This document shows positions 52,214-61,037 of a DNA stretch of 64,000 nt, in pieces. Positions within the stretch are counted from its first letter, which is position 1. Each line of letters starts with the position of its first letter. The DNA is taken from the NCBI GenBank assembly GCA_963699835.1, contig CAVOVJ010000009.1, positions 124,001 to 188,000 of the forward strand, given 5' to 3'. The DNA is from BM003 sp963699835. Lineage in GTDB: Bacteria > Pseudomonadota > Gammaproteobacteria > Steroidobacterales > BM003. The notes beneath the pieces are model-generated. The model was not told the DNA's origin, did not search any database, and was given only the letters and a program-made list of their open reading frames with translations. Both the position numbers and the translations under genes were made by a program.

Positions 52214-53908
52214 ATGCCTGACAAATCACTTACCGGTGCCGCTTCCGCGCGGTCGGTCGAGGTCCGCAAGCGCGGTTACGATCTTATCCGCGATCCGTTA
52301 TTGAACAAGGGCACCGGGTTCACACTCGATGAGCGCCGTGCGCTGGGTCTGGACGGTCTTTTGCCGAGCCAGGTCAACGATATCGCACATCAGTGCAAAC
52401 GCGTGTACACGATGCTTCAGCTCGAACACACGGACTTCGAGAAATACCTTGCCCTCGCCGATCTGCAGGATCGAAACGAGCAACTTTTTTACCGCGTACT
52501 CTGCGATCATCTCGAGGACTTTCTGCCGATCGTTTACACGCCAACCGTGGGCGAGGCGACCAGGAGGTTTAGTCAGATTTACCGGCGCGGACGCGGCGTA
52601 TTCATCACCCCCGAGCACCGCGGCCGGATCGCGAGTGTATTGCGAAGCGCCGCCGCCGGCCGCGATATTCATTTGCTGGTGGTGACCGACAACGAGTCGA
52701 TTCTGGGTATCGGCGACCAGGGCACCGGCGGGATGGCGATTTCAATCGGCAAGCTCGCGTTATACGTTGCGGGGGCGGGGATCCATCCGCGCAACACGCT
52801 GCCCGTTTGCCTCGACGTCGGCACCAATAACCTGGCTTTGCTCGAGGACGATCTTTACGTGGGATGGCCGCATTCCCGTCTGCGCGGTCAGGAGTATGAC
52901 GCGCTGATCGAGGAGTTTGTCGAGGCTGTGCAAAGCGTTTTTCGGCATCCGCTGGTGCAGTGGGAGGACTTCCGCAAGGAAAAGGCGCTGCGGATTCTCG
53001 ACCGCTATCGCCACAGCGTTTTGTCTTTCAACGATGACATTCAGGGCACGGGCGCGGTGGCGCTGGCCGGCCTGTACAGCGCTTTGCGCATCACCGGCGG
53101 CAAGCTCGCGGAGCAGCGGATCGTTATTGCCGGGGCGGGCGCGGCGGGACTCGGAGTCGCCAGGCAGCTGCGCAGTGCCATCGTTGCCGAGGGCGGCGAC
53201 CCGCTGGCGGTCGCGGCGCTCGACAGCCGCGGATTGCTGGTCGGTGAAAAATTCTCCGATGCTTACAAGTCGGAGCTCGCGTGGCCGTTCCAGCTTGCGC
53301 AGTCATTCGGGCTCGGGGCGCGCGAATCACGCGATCTCGGTTCGGTCGTTGCCGGGTTCAGGCCGACGGTTCTGATCGGCACCTCGGGACAACCCGGGGA
53401 GTTCCGCGAGAAAATGATTCGCGAGATGGCGGCTCACACCGAGCGGCCAATCATCTTCCCGTTTTCGAATCCCACTGACCATTCGGAGGCGCGTCCGGCC
53501 GATTTGTTGCGCTGGACCCAGGGTCGTGCCCTGGTCGCTACCGGCAGTCCGTTCGATCCGGTAGAGATGGATGGCCGCCGTTTCCTGATCGGGCAGGGCA
53601 ATAACGTGTTTATTTTCCCTGGTCTCGGTCTGGGCAGCCTGTTGTGCAAGGCCGAGCGTGTCAGCAACAGCATGATTACGGCGGCGGCGCAGGCGCTCGC
53701 GCACGCCGTTTCCGTGGACGAACTCGATCTGGGACTGCTGTTCCCGTCGGTCAATCGGCTACGCGAGGTCTCCAGAACGGTGGCCGACGCGGTGATGCGC
53801 CAGGCCGGCGACGAGGGGATCGGTCTGCAATACGATGAGGAAGAGCGTCGCCGCATGCTCGACAACGCGATATGGAAACCGGGGTACAGTAAATATATTG
53901 CCGCGTGA
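52214..53908 (+). CDS. maeA: NAD-dependent malic enzyme
   Basis: A 564-residue malic enzyme, converting malate to pyruvate and CO2. Motifs seen are LPIVYTPTVGEA, VVTDNESILGIGDQGTGGM, CLDVGTNN, LSFNDDIQGTGAVALAG and a dinucleotide-binding site VIAGAGAAGLGVA. The C-terminal FIFPGLGLGS is conserved. The start at 52214 was chosen because residues upstream in frame have no homology. The pattern is that of the large SfcA/MaeA class (about 565). Pyruvate supply to the nearby acetolactate synthase is a possible link. Confidence 0.95.
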   Translation: MPDKSLTGAASARSVEVRKRGYDLIRDPLLNKGTGFTLDERRALGLDGLLPSQVNDIAHQCKRVYTMLQLEHTDFEKYLALADLQDRNEQLFYRVLCDHLEDFLPIVYTPTVGEATRRFSQIYRRGRGVFITPEHRGRIASVLRSAAAGRDIHLLVVTDNESILGIGDQGTGGMAISIGKLALYVAGAGIHPRNTLPVCLDVGTNNLALLEDDLYVGWPHSRLRGQEYDALIEEFVEAVQSVFRHPLVQWEDFRKEKALRILDRYRHSVLSFNDDIQGTGAVALAGLYSALRITGGKLAEQRIVIAGAGAAGLGVARQLRSAIVAEGGDPLAVAALDSRGLLVGEKFSDAYKSELAWPFQLAQSFGLGARESRDLGSVVAGFRPTVLIGTSGQPGEFREKMIREMAAHTERPIIFPFSNPTDHSEARPADLLRWTQGRALVATGSPFDPVEMDGRRFLIGQGNNVFIFPGLGLGSLLCKAERVSNSMITAAAQALAHAVSVDELDLGLLFPSVNRLREVSRTVADAVMRQAGDEGIGLQYDEEERRRMLDNAIWKPGYSKYIAA

Positions 53909-53943
53909 CGCGTGCTTGCGCGCCAGCCCGCGATCGAAACCGG

Positions 53944-55803
53944 TCAGAACATCTCGGACGAGTCGGGTGACTCTGCCGCCCGTTCCTCGCGGCCGTTGAT
54001 GAAATCGCCGGTGATCATCTGCCTGTAGGACTGGCCGGGCCCAACCATCGGGTAAACGCCCGCATCGGGATCGATGATGACCTCGAGAAATGCCGGGCCA
54101 TCGAACTCGATGAACTCGCGAACTACCTCTGCCACGTCGGCCTTGCGATCAAGCCGCCTGGCCCATGGGAACCCGTCCGCCTCGGCCGCCTTGACGAAGT
54201 CTTTCTTGTGCAGCGACTTGTCGCTGGCAGCGAGGCGCCCCTTGAAGAAGAGCTTTTGCCACTGCTTGACCATGCCGTCGCCGTAGTTGTTGAGTACCAC
54301 GACTTTCAGCGGCAGGCCATAGGTTGTCACTGTCTCCAGTTCGCCGAGGTTCATCCGCATGCTGGCGTCGCCGTCGATATCGACCACGACCTTGTCGGGG
54401 TGGGCGATCTGGGCGCCGATGGCCGCAGGCAGGCCGAATCCCATGGTTCCCATGCTGCCCGAGGTCAGCCATAGCCGGGTATGTTTGAAGTCGAAATACT
54501 GGGCGGCCCACATCTGGTGCTGACCCACACCGGTGCTGATGATCGCCGCGCCGCGCGTATGGCGATTGATTTCCTCGATGATCAGGTACGGCTGGATCAG
54601 GTCGCTGTCGCGGTCGTAATTCAAGGCATGTCTTTCTTTCAGCTGCGCGACATGCCCATGCCAGGCGCTCAGGTCGCGGCGAAAACCGGTTCGTTCGCCA
54701 TAAGCATTCAGGTAGTCCAGCGCCTCTGGCAGCAAACCGACATGATGCCAGTCGACGTTCTTAACCTTGTTGATCTCCGATACATCGATATCGAAATGGG
54801 CGATATGGTGTGCCCCGCTGGCGAAACTTTCCGGGTCGCCCGCGACGCGATCGTCAAAACGCGCGCCGACGGCGATCAGGAAATCGCAATCGTCAACGGC
54901 ATAGTTGGCGAACGCCGTGCCATGCATGCCCAGCATGTGTAGTGACAGCGGTTCGGTTGTATCGATCGCGCCAATCCCCATCAGCGTGGTAACGGCAGGC
55001 ACACCGAAGCGTTCGGCGAAGCGGCGAAGATGTTCTACCGCATTGCCGTTGATGACGCCGCCGCCGGCATAAATCAACGGTCTCTCGCTCTGCCCCAGCA
55101 TGGTAAAAAATGCCTCGGCCTTTGCGTCATTCAGCAGGTTGTTCTGCAGTTGATTCATGCGTTGACGATAGCCCGGCACTGGCAGCAGTCCGGTGCCGCT
55201 GAATTCCCCGGTCCAGTTCTGCACGTCTTTCGGGATATCGATGACCACCGGCCCCGGGCGCCCGGTCCTCGCTATTTCGAATGCCGTCCGGACAGTCGCC
55301 TCGAGCCGGGTCGGGTCCGTCACCAGGAAGACGTGTTTGGCGCAGCCGCCCATGATGCTGGTAACGGGTGCTTCCTGGAACGCATCAGTGCCGATTGCCG
55401 CAGTGGGGACCTGGCCGCAAATCACCACGATCGGAATGGAGTCCGCCATGCAGTCGCGGACCGGTGTCACCGTGTTGGTGGCGCCGGGGCCCGATGTCAC
55501 CATGACCACGCCGACCGCGCCAGTGGCACGGGCATATCCGGCGGCCATAAAGGCCGCGCCCTGTTCGTTCGCGGGGACGATCAGCGACAGCGGCTGCTGG
55601 CGCGGGTCGTCGGTGTCCGGGCCATGCTCCGCGTTATAGCGAAACACCGCATCGTAGGTCGGGAGAATGGCCCCGCCGCTGTAACCGAATACGGTATCCA
55701 CGCCCTCGTCGATGAGCACCTGGACGATGGTTTCAGCACCTGACATCGTTTTGCCCGCCAGCGGATGATCGGGCTGCGGATTCGGTTTATGGTCGTGATA
55801 CAC
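53944..55803 (-). CDS. ilvB: Acetolactate synthase large subunit
   Basis: A 619-residue thiamine-diphosphate enzyme, first step of valine and leucine synthesis. It has FGYSGGAILPTYDA and PANEQGAAFMA with the catalytic Glu, VTSGPGATN, a central FAD-binding part and the TPP/Mg motif DIDGDASMRM with VVLNNYGDG. It is slightly longer than the E. coli forms, with a short N-terminal extension (about 19 residues) and an acidic C-terminal tail. Unusually, the small subunit is on the opposite strand, divergently, rather than just downstream. Confidence 0.94.
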   Translation of the reverse strand: MYHDHKPNPQPDHPLAGKTMSGAETIVQVLIDEGVDTVFGYSGGAILPTYDAVFRYNAEHGPDTDDPRQQPLSLIVPANEQGAAFMAAGYARATGAVGVVMVTSGPGATNTVTPVRDCMADSIPIVVICGQVPTAAIGTDAFQEAPVTSIMGGCAKHVFLVTDPTRLEATVRTAFEIARTGRPGPVVIDIPKDVQNWTGEFSGTGLLPVPGYRQRMNQLQNNLLNDAKAEAFFTMLGQSERPLIYAGGGVINGNAVEHLRRFAERFGVPAVTTLMGIGAIDTTEPLSLHMLGMHGTAFANYAVDDCDFLIAVGARFDDRVAGDPESFASGAHHIAHFDIDVSEINKVKNVDWHHVGLLPEALDYLNAYGERTGFRRDLSAWHGHVAQLKERHALNYDRDSDLIQPYLIIEEINRHTRGAAIISTGVGQHQMWAAQYFDFKHTRLWLTSGSMGTMGFGLPAAIGAQIAHPDKVVVDIDGDASMRMNLGELETVTTYGLPLKVVVLNNYGDGMVKQWQKLFFKGRLAASDKSLHKKDFVKAAEADGFPWARRLDRKADVAEVVREFIEFDGPAFLEVIIDPDAGVYPMVGPGQSYRQMITGDFINGREERAAESPDSSEMF

Positions 55804-55989
55804 GCTTTTTCTTCCCTGGACAGCGACCCGTCTTGCCTCGGGCCGGGACGGGCTTTACCCTGTGTGTAGTGCATTGCAGCAAATATCTAGACTAGCAACG
55901 CTTTCCGGTCGCCGTCCACCGTTTTGTGCCCACAACCGGCACGATCGCCGGGGCGGCGGCCCATATCACCACAGGGGGCTCCGGCAGCC

Positions 55990-56493
55990 GTGCGACATAT
56001 CATCTCCATTCTGTTGCAGAACGAGGCGGGCGCGCTGGCGCGCGTGGCAGGTCTGTTCTCGTCTCGCGGATACAACATCGAGTCCCTTCATGTCGCGCCG
56101 ACGCACGACCACAGTATTTCGCGCCTGACGCTGGTGACGATGGGTTCTGACGAGGTCATTGAACAGATCTGTAACCAGATGCTGAAACTGGTTGACGTCG
56201 TCAATTTGTTCAACATGACCGAGGGCGAACATATCGAGCGTGAGTTGCTGCTGATCAAGGTCAGGGCGACCCCCGAAGGCGGCAAGATGGTCGATGAACT
56301 CGTGCGGATGTCCGGCGCGCGCCTGCTCGATGATCGGCCCGGGAGCCTCACGCTGGAACTGACCGCTTCGGGCCCCTCGCTCGACCGCTTCATGGAGCAG
56401 GTCGGGCGGCATGGCGAAATTGTCACGGTGGTTCGCAGCGGTACGCTGGCGATCACGCGCGGCGCGGGAAGTCTGGAGCAGAATTCCGGCTGA
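55990..56493 (+). CDS. ilvH: Acetolactate synthase small (regulatory) subunit
   Basis: A 167-residue regulatory subunit. The N-terminal ACT domain (about 1-75) reads RHIISILLQNEAGALARVAGLFSSRGYNIESL, split by the usual valine-binding region, and is followed by the family C-terminal domain with ELLLIKVRA. The GTG at 55990 was preferred because the protein would then start exactly where homologues do. An earlier in-frame ATG at 55924 is less likely. It is divergent from the large-subunit gene, 186 bp apart. Confidence 0.92.
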   Translation: MRHIISILLQNEAGALARVAGLFSSRGYNIESLHVAPTHDHSISRLTLVTMGSDEVIEQICNQMLKLVDVVNLFNMTEGEHIERELLLIKVRATPEGGKMVDELVRMSGARLLDDRPGSLTLELTASGPSLDRFMEQVGRHGEIVTVVRSGTLAITRGAGSLEQNSG

Positions 56494-56579
56494 AACAGCC
56501 GGCGCAGGCCCGTCCATCCGGTTTCACCGATGGATTTGCGGGCGCATCGGGGGCAATGGGCGAGCGCCGGGGTGTAGTA

Positions 56580-57672
56580 CTAGCCGAGTCTGCCGACGAG
56601 CCAGCCGATCAGACTGACAAACCCCATGGTGCAGGCAATTGCCAGGGTCAGCACGGAAGTTTCGATTTCTTCGTGTTTTCTTCGCGATAGATCACTGCGT
56701 CTCCTGTTTCCTGGCGCGCTCCGCTGCCTGGGGCGCGACCGCGGAATTTCGCTTTTCTGCAGGGTTAGACGCGTCGCGGTTGCAAATCCTTCGCTGCAGA
56801 CCCTCGTGGAAACAGGATCGAAGCGGCGCGGGAGCCGTGCGCGGTAGCGCGGCAGATCGATTTGGATAGCAGCGGCCGGGTCAGCCGTCGCAAAATCGGG
56901 CGCACGTTTTTCGAAATTCGCGCGTACCGCTTCGAGCTGGTTGGGCCGGCCGATCAGGCCCATCTGCGCCTCGGCCTCCAGTTTCAGTCCCAGCCCGGTA
57001 TCGGCATGCCAGGCGGCATTGAGCAGCCGCTTTGCCGCGCGGATCGCATCGGGCGAACGCGCTGCGATCTCCTGCGCGAGCTGGATAGCCGCGGCGAGCG
57101 GGTCCTCGCATATCCGGGTGGCGAGTCCCAGCCGGACAGCTTCATCCGCGTCGACGGTACGTCCGGTGAAAGTGAGTTCTTTGCATACATCGAGCCCGAC
57201 CAGGTTCTTTAGCGTCTGGGTGCCGCTCATATCGGGCACGAGTCCCCATTTGATTTCCATGATCGACATCTGCGTGTCGCCGGCGATCAGGCGAATATCG
57301 GCGCCAAGCGCTACCTGCAGACCGCCGCCGAAGACGTTGCCGTGCAGCGCCGCGATTACCGGCACCGGCACTTCCTGCCACGCGATACCCACCCTTTGTG
57401 CCAGGTTGGCGGTTTCGCCATCGGCCTTTTCGATCAGTTGTCGGGCCAGATCCGGCTGGTGCATGAAGGCCTTTACATCGATCCCGGCGCAAAAGCCGCG
57501 GCCGGCGCCGGTCAGCACGACGGCGCGCAACGTCTCGCCTGGCCGCAAGCGTCGTGGCCGCGTCGTCGAGTGCGCGAAACATCGGCAGATCGAGAGCGTT
57601 GTATTTCTCGGCACGGTTCAATGTGACACTCGCGATGTGATTCTCAAACGCGATGTCGAGCCTGTCTTCCAT
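56580..57672 (-). CDS. Enoyl-CoA hydratase/isomerase family protein (one frameshift; unusual C-terminal extension)
   Basis: A crotonase-fold enzyme. The N-terminal part (MEDRLDIAFENHIASVTLNR) is in one frame. A single base near 57540 breaks it, and the protein resumes as GETLRAVVLTGAGRGFCAGID. The CoA-binding oxyanion loop HGNVFGGGLQVALGADIRL and the GLVPDMSGT region are conserved. Normal family members end near ANFEKRAPDF, about 265 residues. Here the open frame runs about 90 residues further, through Arg-rich sequence into a hydrophobic segment (SVLTLAIACTMGFVSLIGWL). The extension may be read-through of a second indel or of a separate small membrane protein. Confidence 0.82.
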
Positions 57673-57765
57673 GTCCGGTCTCCGTGTCGTGTCGGGTGCC
57701 GTGCGCGCTCACTCGGCGCTGCTGCGAGCCGCTATACTTGGCCGACTCAGCGTGGAGGTCAACCC

Positions 57766-58420
57766 GTGACCCTGCAATTCAGGATAGTGCCGGTCACCGG
57801 TTTCGAGCAGAACTGTTCGCTGATCTGGTGCGACGAAAGCAAGGTGGCGGCAGTCGTCGATCCAGGCGGCGATCTCGACCGCATCGATGCGCAGGTGCGC
57901 GAGGTGGGTGTCGAGGTCCGGCAGATACTGCTGACCCATGGCCACTGCGATCACGCCGGCGCCGTGGCGGACCTTGCCGAGCGCGACGGACTCCCGGTCA
58001 TCGGGCCGCATCTGGACGACCGGTTCTGGATCGACTCTTTGCCGCAGCAAAGCAAAATGTTCGGACTGCCGCCGGCGCGCGCGTTCCGGCCCTGACAGGT
58101 GGCTGGCCGAGGGCGACACGGTCGAAGTCGGCAAGGTCGGCCTGGAGGTGCTGCATTGTCCCGGACATACCCCCGGCCATGTCGTTTTTCATGCTCCGGT
58201 GCACCAGATACTGTGGGTCGGCGACGTACTGTTTCAGGGGTCGATCGGACGGACGGATTTTCCGCGCGGAGATATGCCGATGCTGTTGAATTCGATCCGC
58301 ACCCGGCTGCTCGTGATGGATGACGCAACCCGTTTCGTGCCGGGGCACGGTCCGATGTCCACGATCGGCCGCGAACGGCGTACAAATCCATTCCTGACAA
58401 GCCTGGCCACGACCGGGTAG
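57766..58420 (+). CDS. Metallo-beta-lactamase-fold hydrolase, glyoxalase II-like (one frameshift)
   Basis: A protein of about 217 residues. The zinc motif LTHGHCDHAGAV (His58, His60, Asp62, His63) is in the first part. A single extra C in the CCC run at 58090-58092 shifts the frame, and the protein continues as DRWLAEGDTVEVG, with CPGHTPGHVVFH, WVGDVLFQGSIGRTDFP and FVPGHGP carrying the remaining ligands. The GTG at 57766 has GGAGG 7 bp upstream. Such small proteins hydrolyse thioesters such as S-lactoylglutathione or related substrates. Confidence 0.88.
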
Positions 58421-58429
58421 GAGATACCG

Positions 58430-58942
58430 ATGGATCTGGACCGCCTCGCTAACATCGCCGAGATTACCGGCGTAATTCTCGTCATCGGCGGTTTCGGTTT
58501 TGCGATCGTGCAATTGGCGGCGATCCGGCGCCAACGCAAAGAGATCGCGGCGATCGAACTGCTGAAGTCATTCGCCAGCCCGGAATTTGCCCGTGCGATT
58601 CGCCTCCTGCTGACGCTTCCGGAAAACGCGACGGCGGAACAGTTGCGTGGCGCCGGCGGGGAGGTGGAAGACGCCGCGATGCAGGTCAGCCTGACCCTCG
58701 AAGGGGTCGCGATCATGGTGCATCGTCGGATCGTCGATATCGACATGGTCTGGGAACTGATGGGTGGCCTGGTACTCGCGGTGTGGTCGCGTATCGGCCT
58801 TCTCGCGGAAGCCATCCGCGGGGACCATAAACGCGACAAGTTCTGCGAATGGCTGCAGTGGCTCGCCGCCCGGCTCACCGAGTTGGAGGAAAAACGTGGA
58901 TCGGAGCCGGCATTTTTGCATTATCGCAACTGGAAACCCTGA
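58430..58942 (+). CDS. DUF4760-like membrane-anchored hypothetical protein
   Basis: A 170-residue protein. One N-terminal helix (about 10-30) is followed by RRQRKEIAAIELLKSFASPEFARAIRLL and a helical cytoplasmic part with IVDIDMVWELMGGLV. This pattern resembles the DUF4760 type, for which no function is known. It begins 9 bp after the metallo-hydrolase stop, so they may be co-transcribed. A GGAG site precedes the ATG. Confidence 0.7.
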   Translation: MDLDRLANIAEITGVILVIGGFGFAIVQLAAIRRQRKEIAAIELLKSFASPEFARAIRLLLTLPENATAEQLRGAGGEVEDAAMQVSLTLEGVAIMVHRRIVDIDMVWELMGGLVLAVWSRIGLLAEAIRGDHKRDKFCEWLQWLAARLTELEEKRGSEPAFLHYRNWKP

Positions 58943-58973
58943 CCGGGAACACCGTCTTACCGGGCGCTGCGGG

Positions 58974-59527
58974 TCAGCGCCGGCTGATTGCAACGGCGAC
59001 CATGTCCATGCCCGGGTTCGCGTCCGACAGGCCGGCATTGGAGGTGTGCTGAATTCTCAACGCAACATTCCAGTGTTAAAGCGCCGTCCCACCGCCAGCG
59101 CCGACGCAAACTGAAAATGCGATCCCATGTCCTCGCCGTCGTAGTGGGTGCGGCTGAGTAGCGTCGGGTTGATCGAGAATTCGATGAACATTCGCGAGCC
59201 ACCAATGTCGTCGAAGCCCCAGATCGGGCCGCCGGAGACCAGCGCCGCCCAGTCGCCATTCGCATAGATCGCGCCGACCGCAAGCTCGCTCCTCTTGCTC
59301 CCGAGAAAGCGGATTGGCGGCAGATCGTATGCCAGTACACCCGCAAATGTGGAGTCGAATTTCTGCACGGCGTAGGCGAGGCGGTATTCGTCGGAGGGCA
59401 GGGCGCTTTCCGCGGCGTGCGCGGAGGCATATCCGATGGCCAGCAAAAATGCGCCAATCCCGGTCCGCCGGATGGCCTGCAACAGAGCCGGTCGGAGCGA
59501 TTTCAGACAGCGATCAGAGAAGTTCAT
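58974..59527 (-). CDS. PagL-like lipid A 3-O-deacylase/acyloxyacyl hydrolase (one frameshift)
   Basis: An exported outer-membrane barrel of about 184 residues. The signal peptide ends near ASAHAAE (about residue 33). Barrel-like strands lead to HFQFASALAVGRRF. As given, the frame stops at 59057, but with one base restored near 59061 it continues as LRIQHTSNAGLSDANPG and ends at 58974. The QHxSNAG motif contains the His and Ser of the PagL catalytic centre. Such enzymes remove an acyl chain from lipid A. The start at 59527 is supported by GGGAGT upstream. Confidence 0.75.
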
Positions 59528-59605
59528 GGCAACTCCCCGGCACACCGCCCGCGAGAGGTGCTCCCGTATTTGTAAAAAGTCATTTCAGCCCCTGAATTTT
59601 CCAGA

Positions 59606-59619
59606 GGTTATGCTATATT
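59606..59619 (+). promoter_or_regulatory. Possible sigma70-type -10 region
   Basis: The sequence TTATGCTATATT in an AT-richer stretch about 85 bp upstream of the hydrolase start offers an extended -10-like element. A convincing -35 at the right distance is not seen (best is CTGAAT, 16 bp before TATATT). This is a weak call. Confidence 0.25.
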
Positions 59620-59699
59620 GCGCACGACACTGACCGGCGTAAGTGATCAAATAAAGCGCATCGTCGCGGGCGACAATAACAGAGAGGATCCCGGCAAGC

Positions 59700-61037
59700 A
59701 TGTTCCGAGGGCGAATCGATACGGCGGCGATGCTGAAGAGCTGTCTTTTGCTTCTGGCCGGGCTGACCAGCGGCGGTGTCTTTGCGCAGAGTGCGGATAA
59801 TGCGCCGAAAGACACCTATCCTTACCCGATCAAGGATCCGTTCACCGCGACCGTCATTGGTACCCCGGAACCGCTGCGATACCCGTTGCCCGACATCGAT
59901 GATGTTTCGGCGAGGCTGCGGGTAGTCAAGGTGCTCGATCGCAAACCGCCCGATAACTTCTGGCACATGCGCGGTCTGAGCTACACGTTTCTTTCGGCGG
60001 GTCGCCGCGCCGCTCCGCTGATTTTCGTTATTGCCGGCACCGGCGCCGGCCATGACGGATCCAGTACGCTGACGCTGGCGCGGGCATTCCACAAAGCCGG
60101 GATGCATGTCATTACGATGTCGTCGCCGACTTTCTCCAACTTTATCGTCAGCGCATCGTCCAACGGCGTGCCGGGTCTGCCCGACGACGATTCCGTTGAT
60201 TTGTACCGGGCGATGAAAGCCGCCTATGAGCGTGAGAAGAAGCGCATCAAGGTGTCGGAGTTCTACGTCACCGGCTACAGCCTCGGCGGCATGCATGCCG
60301 CGTTCGTTGGCTACCAGGATAGTAAACAATCGTATTTCAATTTCAAAAAAATCCTGATGATCAATCCGCCGGTGAATCTGTTCAATTCGGTACAGATTCT
60401 CGACTGGCTGGTCACCGAGGTATTCCCGACTCGCGAAGATTTCCAGGTTTTCTACCAGAACCTGATGAGCGAGATCACCGACGTTTACACCAATAACCCG
60501 CGGCTCAAGTTCAACGACGAATTCCTGTATGCCCTTGCCGCAACGTATCCGCCCGGGCAACTGGAGATGAAAGGGCTTATCGGGCTAGCGTTCCGCTTCT
60601 CCGCGACCAACATGATTTTCTCATCCGACATGGTGACGCGTTGGGGATACCTGGTGCCACCCGACGCGGATATTAACCGGCGCACCCGAATTGGCATCTT
60701 CCAGCGCACCGGTAACAACAAGAGCAGTTTTACCCAGTACTTCCGCGACTACCTGTTGCCGTATTACGGCGAGAGAAACCCGGGCGTCACCGAGGAACAG
60801 CTGCTGTTCCGGGCCAGCCTGCAGAGCATCCAGGAATACATTGCGGACGCCAGGCACATCGCGGTGATCGGCAATCTCGACGATATTATCCTGGCGCCCG
60901 GCGAGGTCCAGTATCTGCAGGGTTTGTTTGGTCCGGACAGGTCGACATTCTTTCCTCGTGGCGGTCATCTCGGCAATATGCCGGAGCGGATTTTCATGAC
61001 CAATGTCGTTGAATACTTCCAGGGTCCGGTGCAATGA
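59700..61037 (+). CDS. Exported alpha/beta hydrolase co-encoded with mlaA
   Basis: A 445-residue protein with a signal peptide (cleavage expected after VFAQ, residue 30). A catalytic triad is visible: Ser194 in GYSLGG, Asp394 or Asp395 in GNLDDIIL, and His423 in PRGGHLGNM. VIAGTGAGHDGSS may form the oxyanion hole. The family is not recognised more precisely; a serine esterase or lipase in the periplasm is expected. Its stop overlaps the mlaA start (ATGA), which suggests a role with MlaA in outer-membrane phospholipid handling. Confidence 0.8.
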   Translation: MFRGRIDTAAMLKSCLLLLAGLTSGGVFAQSADNAPKDTYPYPIKDPFTATVIGTPEPLRYPLPDIDDVSARLRVVKVLDRKPPDNFWHMRGLSYTFLSAGRRAAPLIFVIAGTGAGHDGSSTLTLARAFHKAGMHVITMSSPTFSNFIVSASSNGVPGLPDDDSVDLYRAMKAAYEREKKRIKVSEFYVTGYSLGGMHAAFVGYQDSKQSYFNFKKILMINPPVNLFNSVQILDWLVTEVFPTREDFQVFYQNLMSEITDVYTNNPRLKFNDEFLYALAATYPPGQLEMKGLIGLAFRFSATNMIFSSDMVTRWGYLVPPDADINRRTRIGIFQRTGNNKSSFTQYFRDYLLPYYGERNPGVTEEQLLFRASLQSIQEYIADARHIAVIGNLDDIILAPGEVQYLQGLFGPDRSTFFPRGGHLGNMPERIFMTNVVEYFQGPVQ

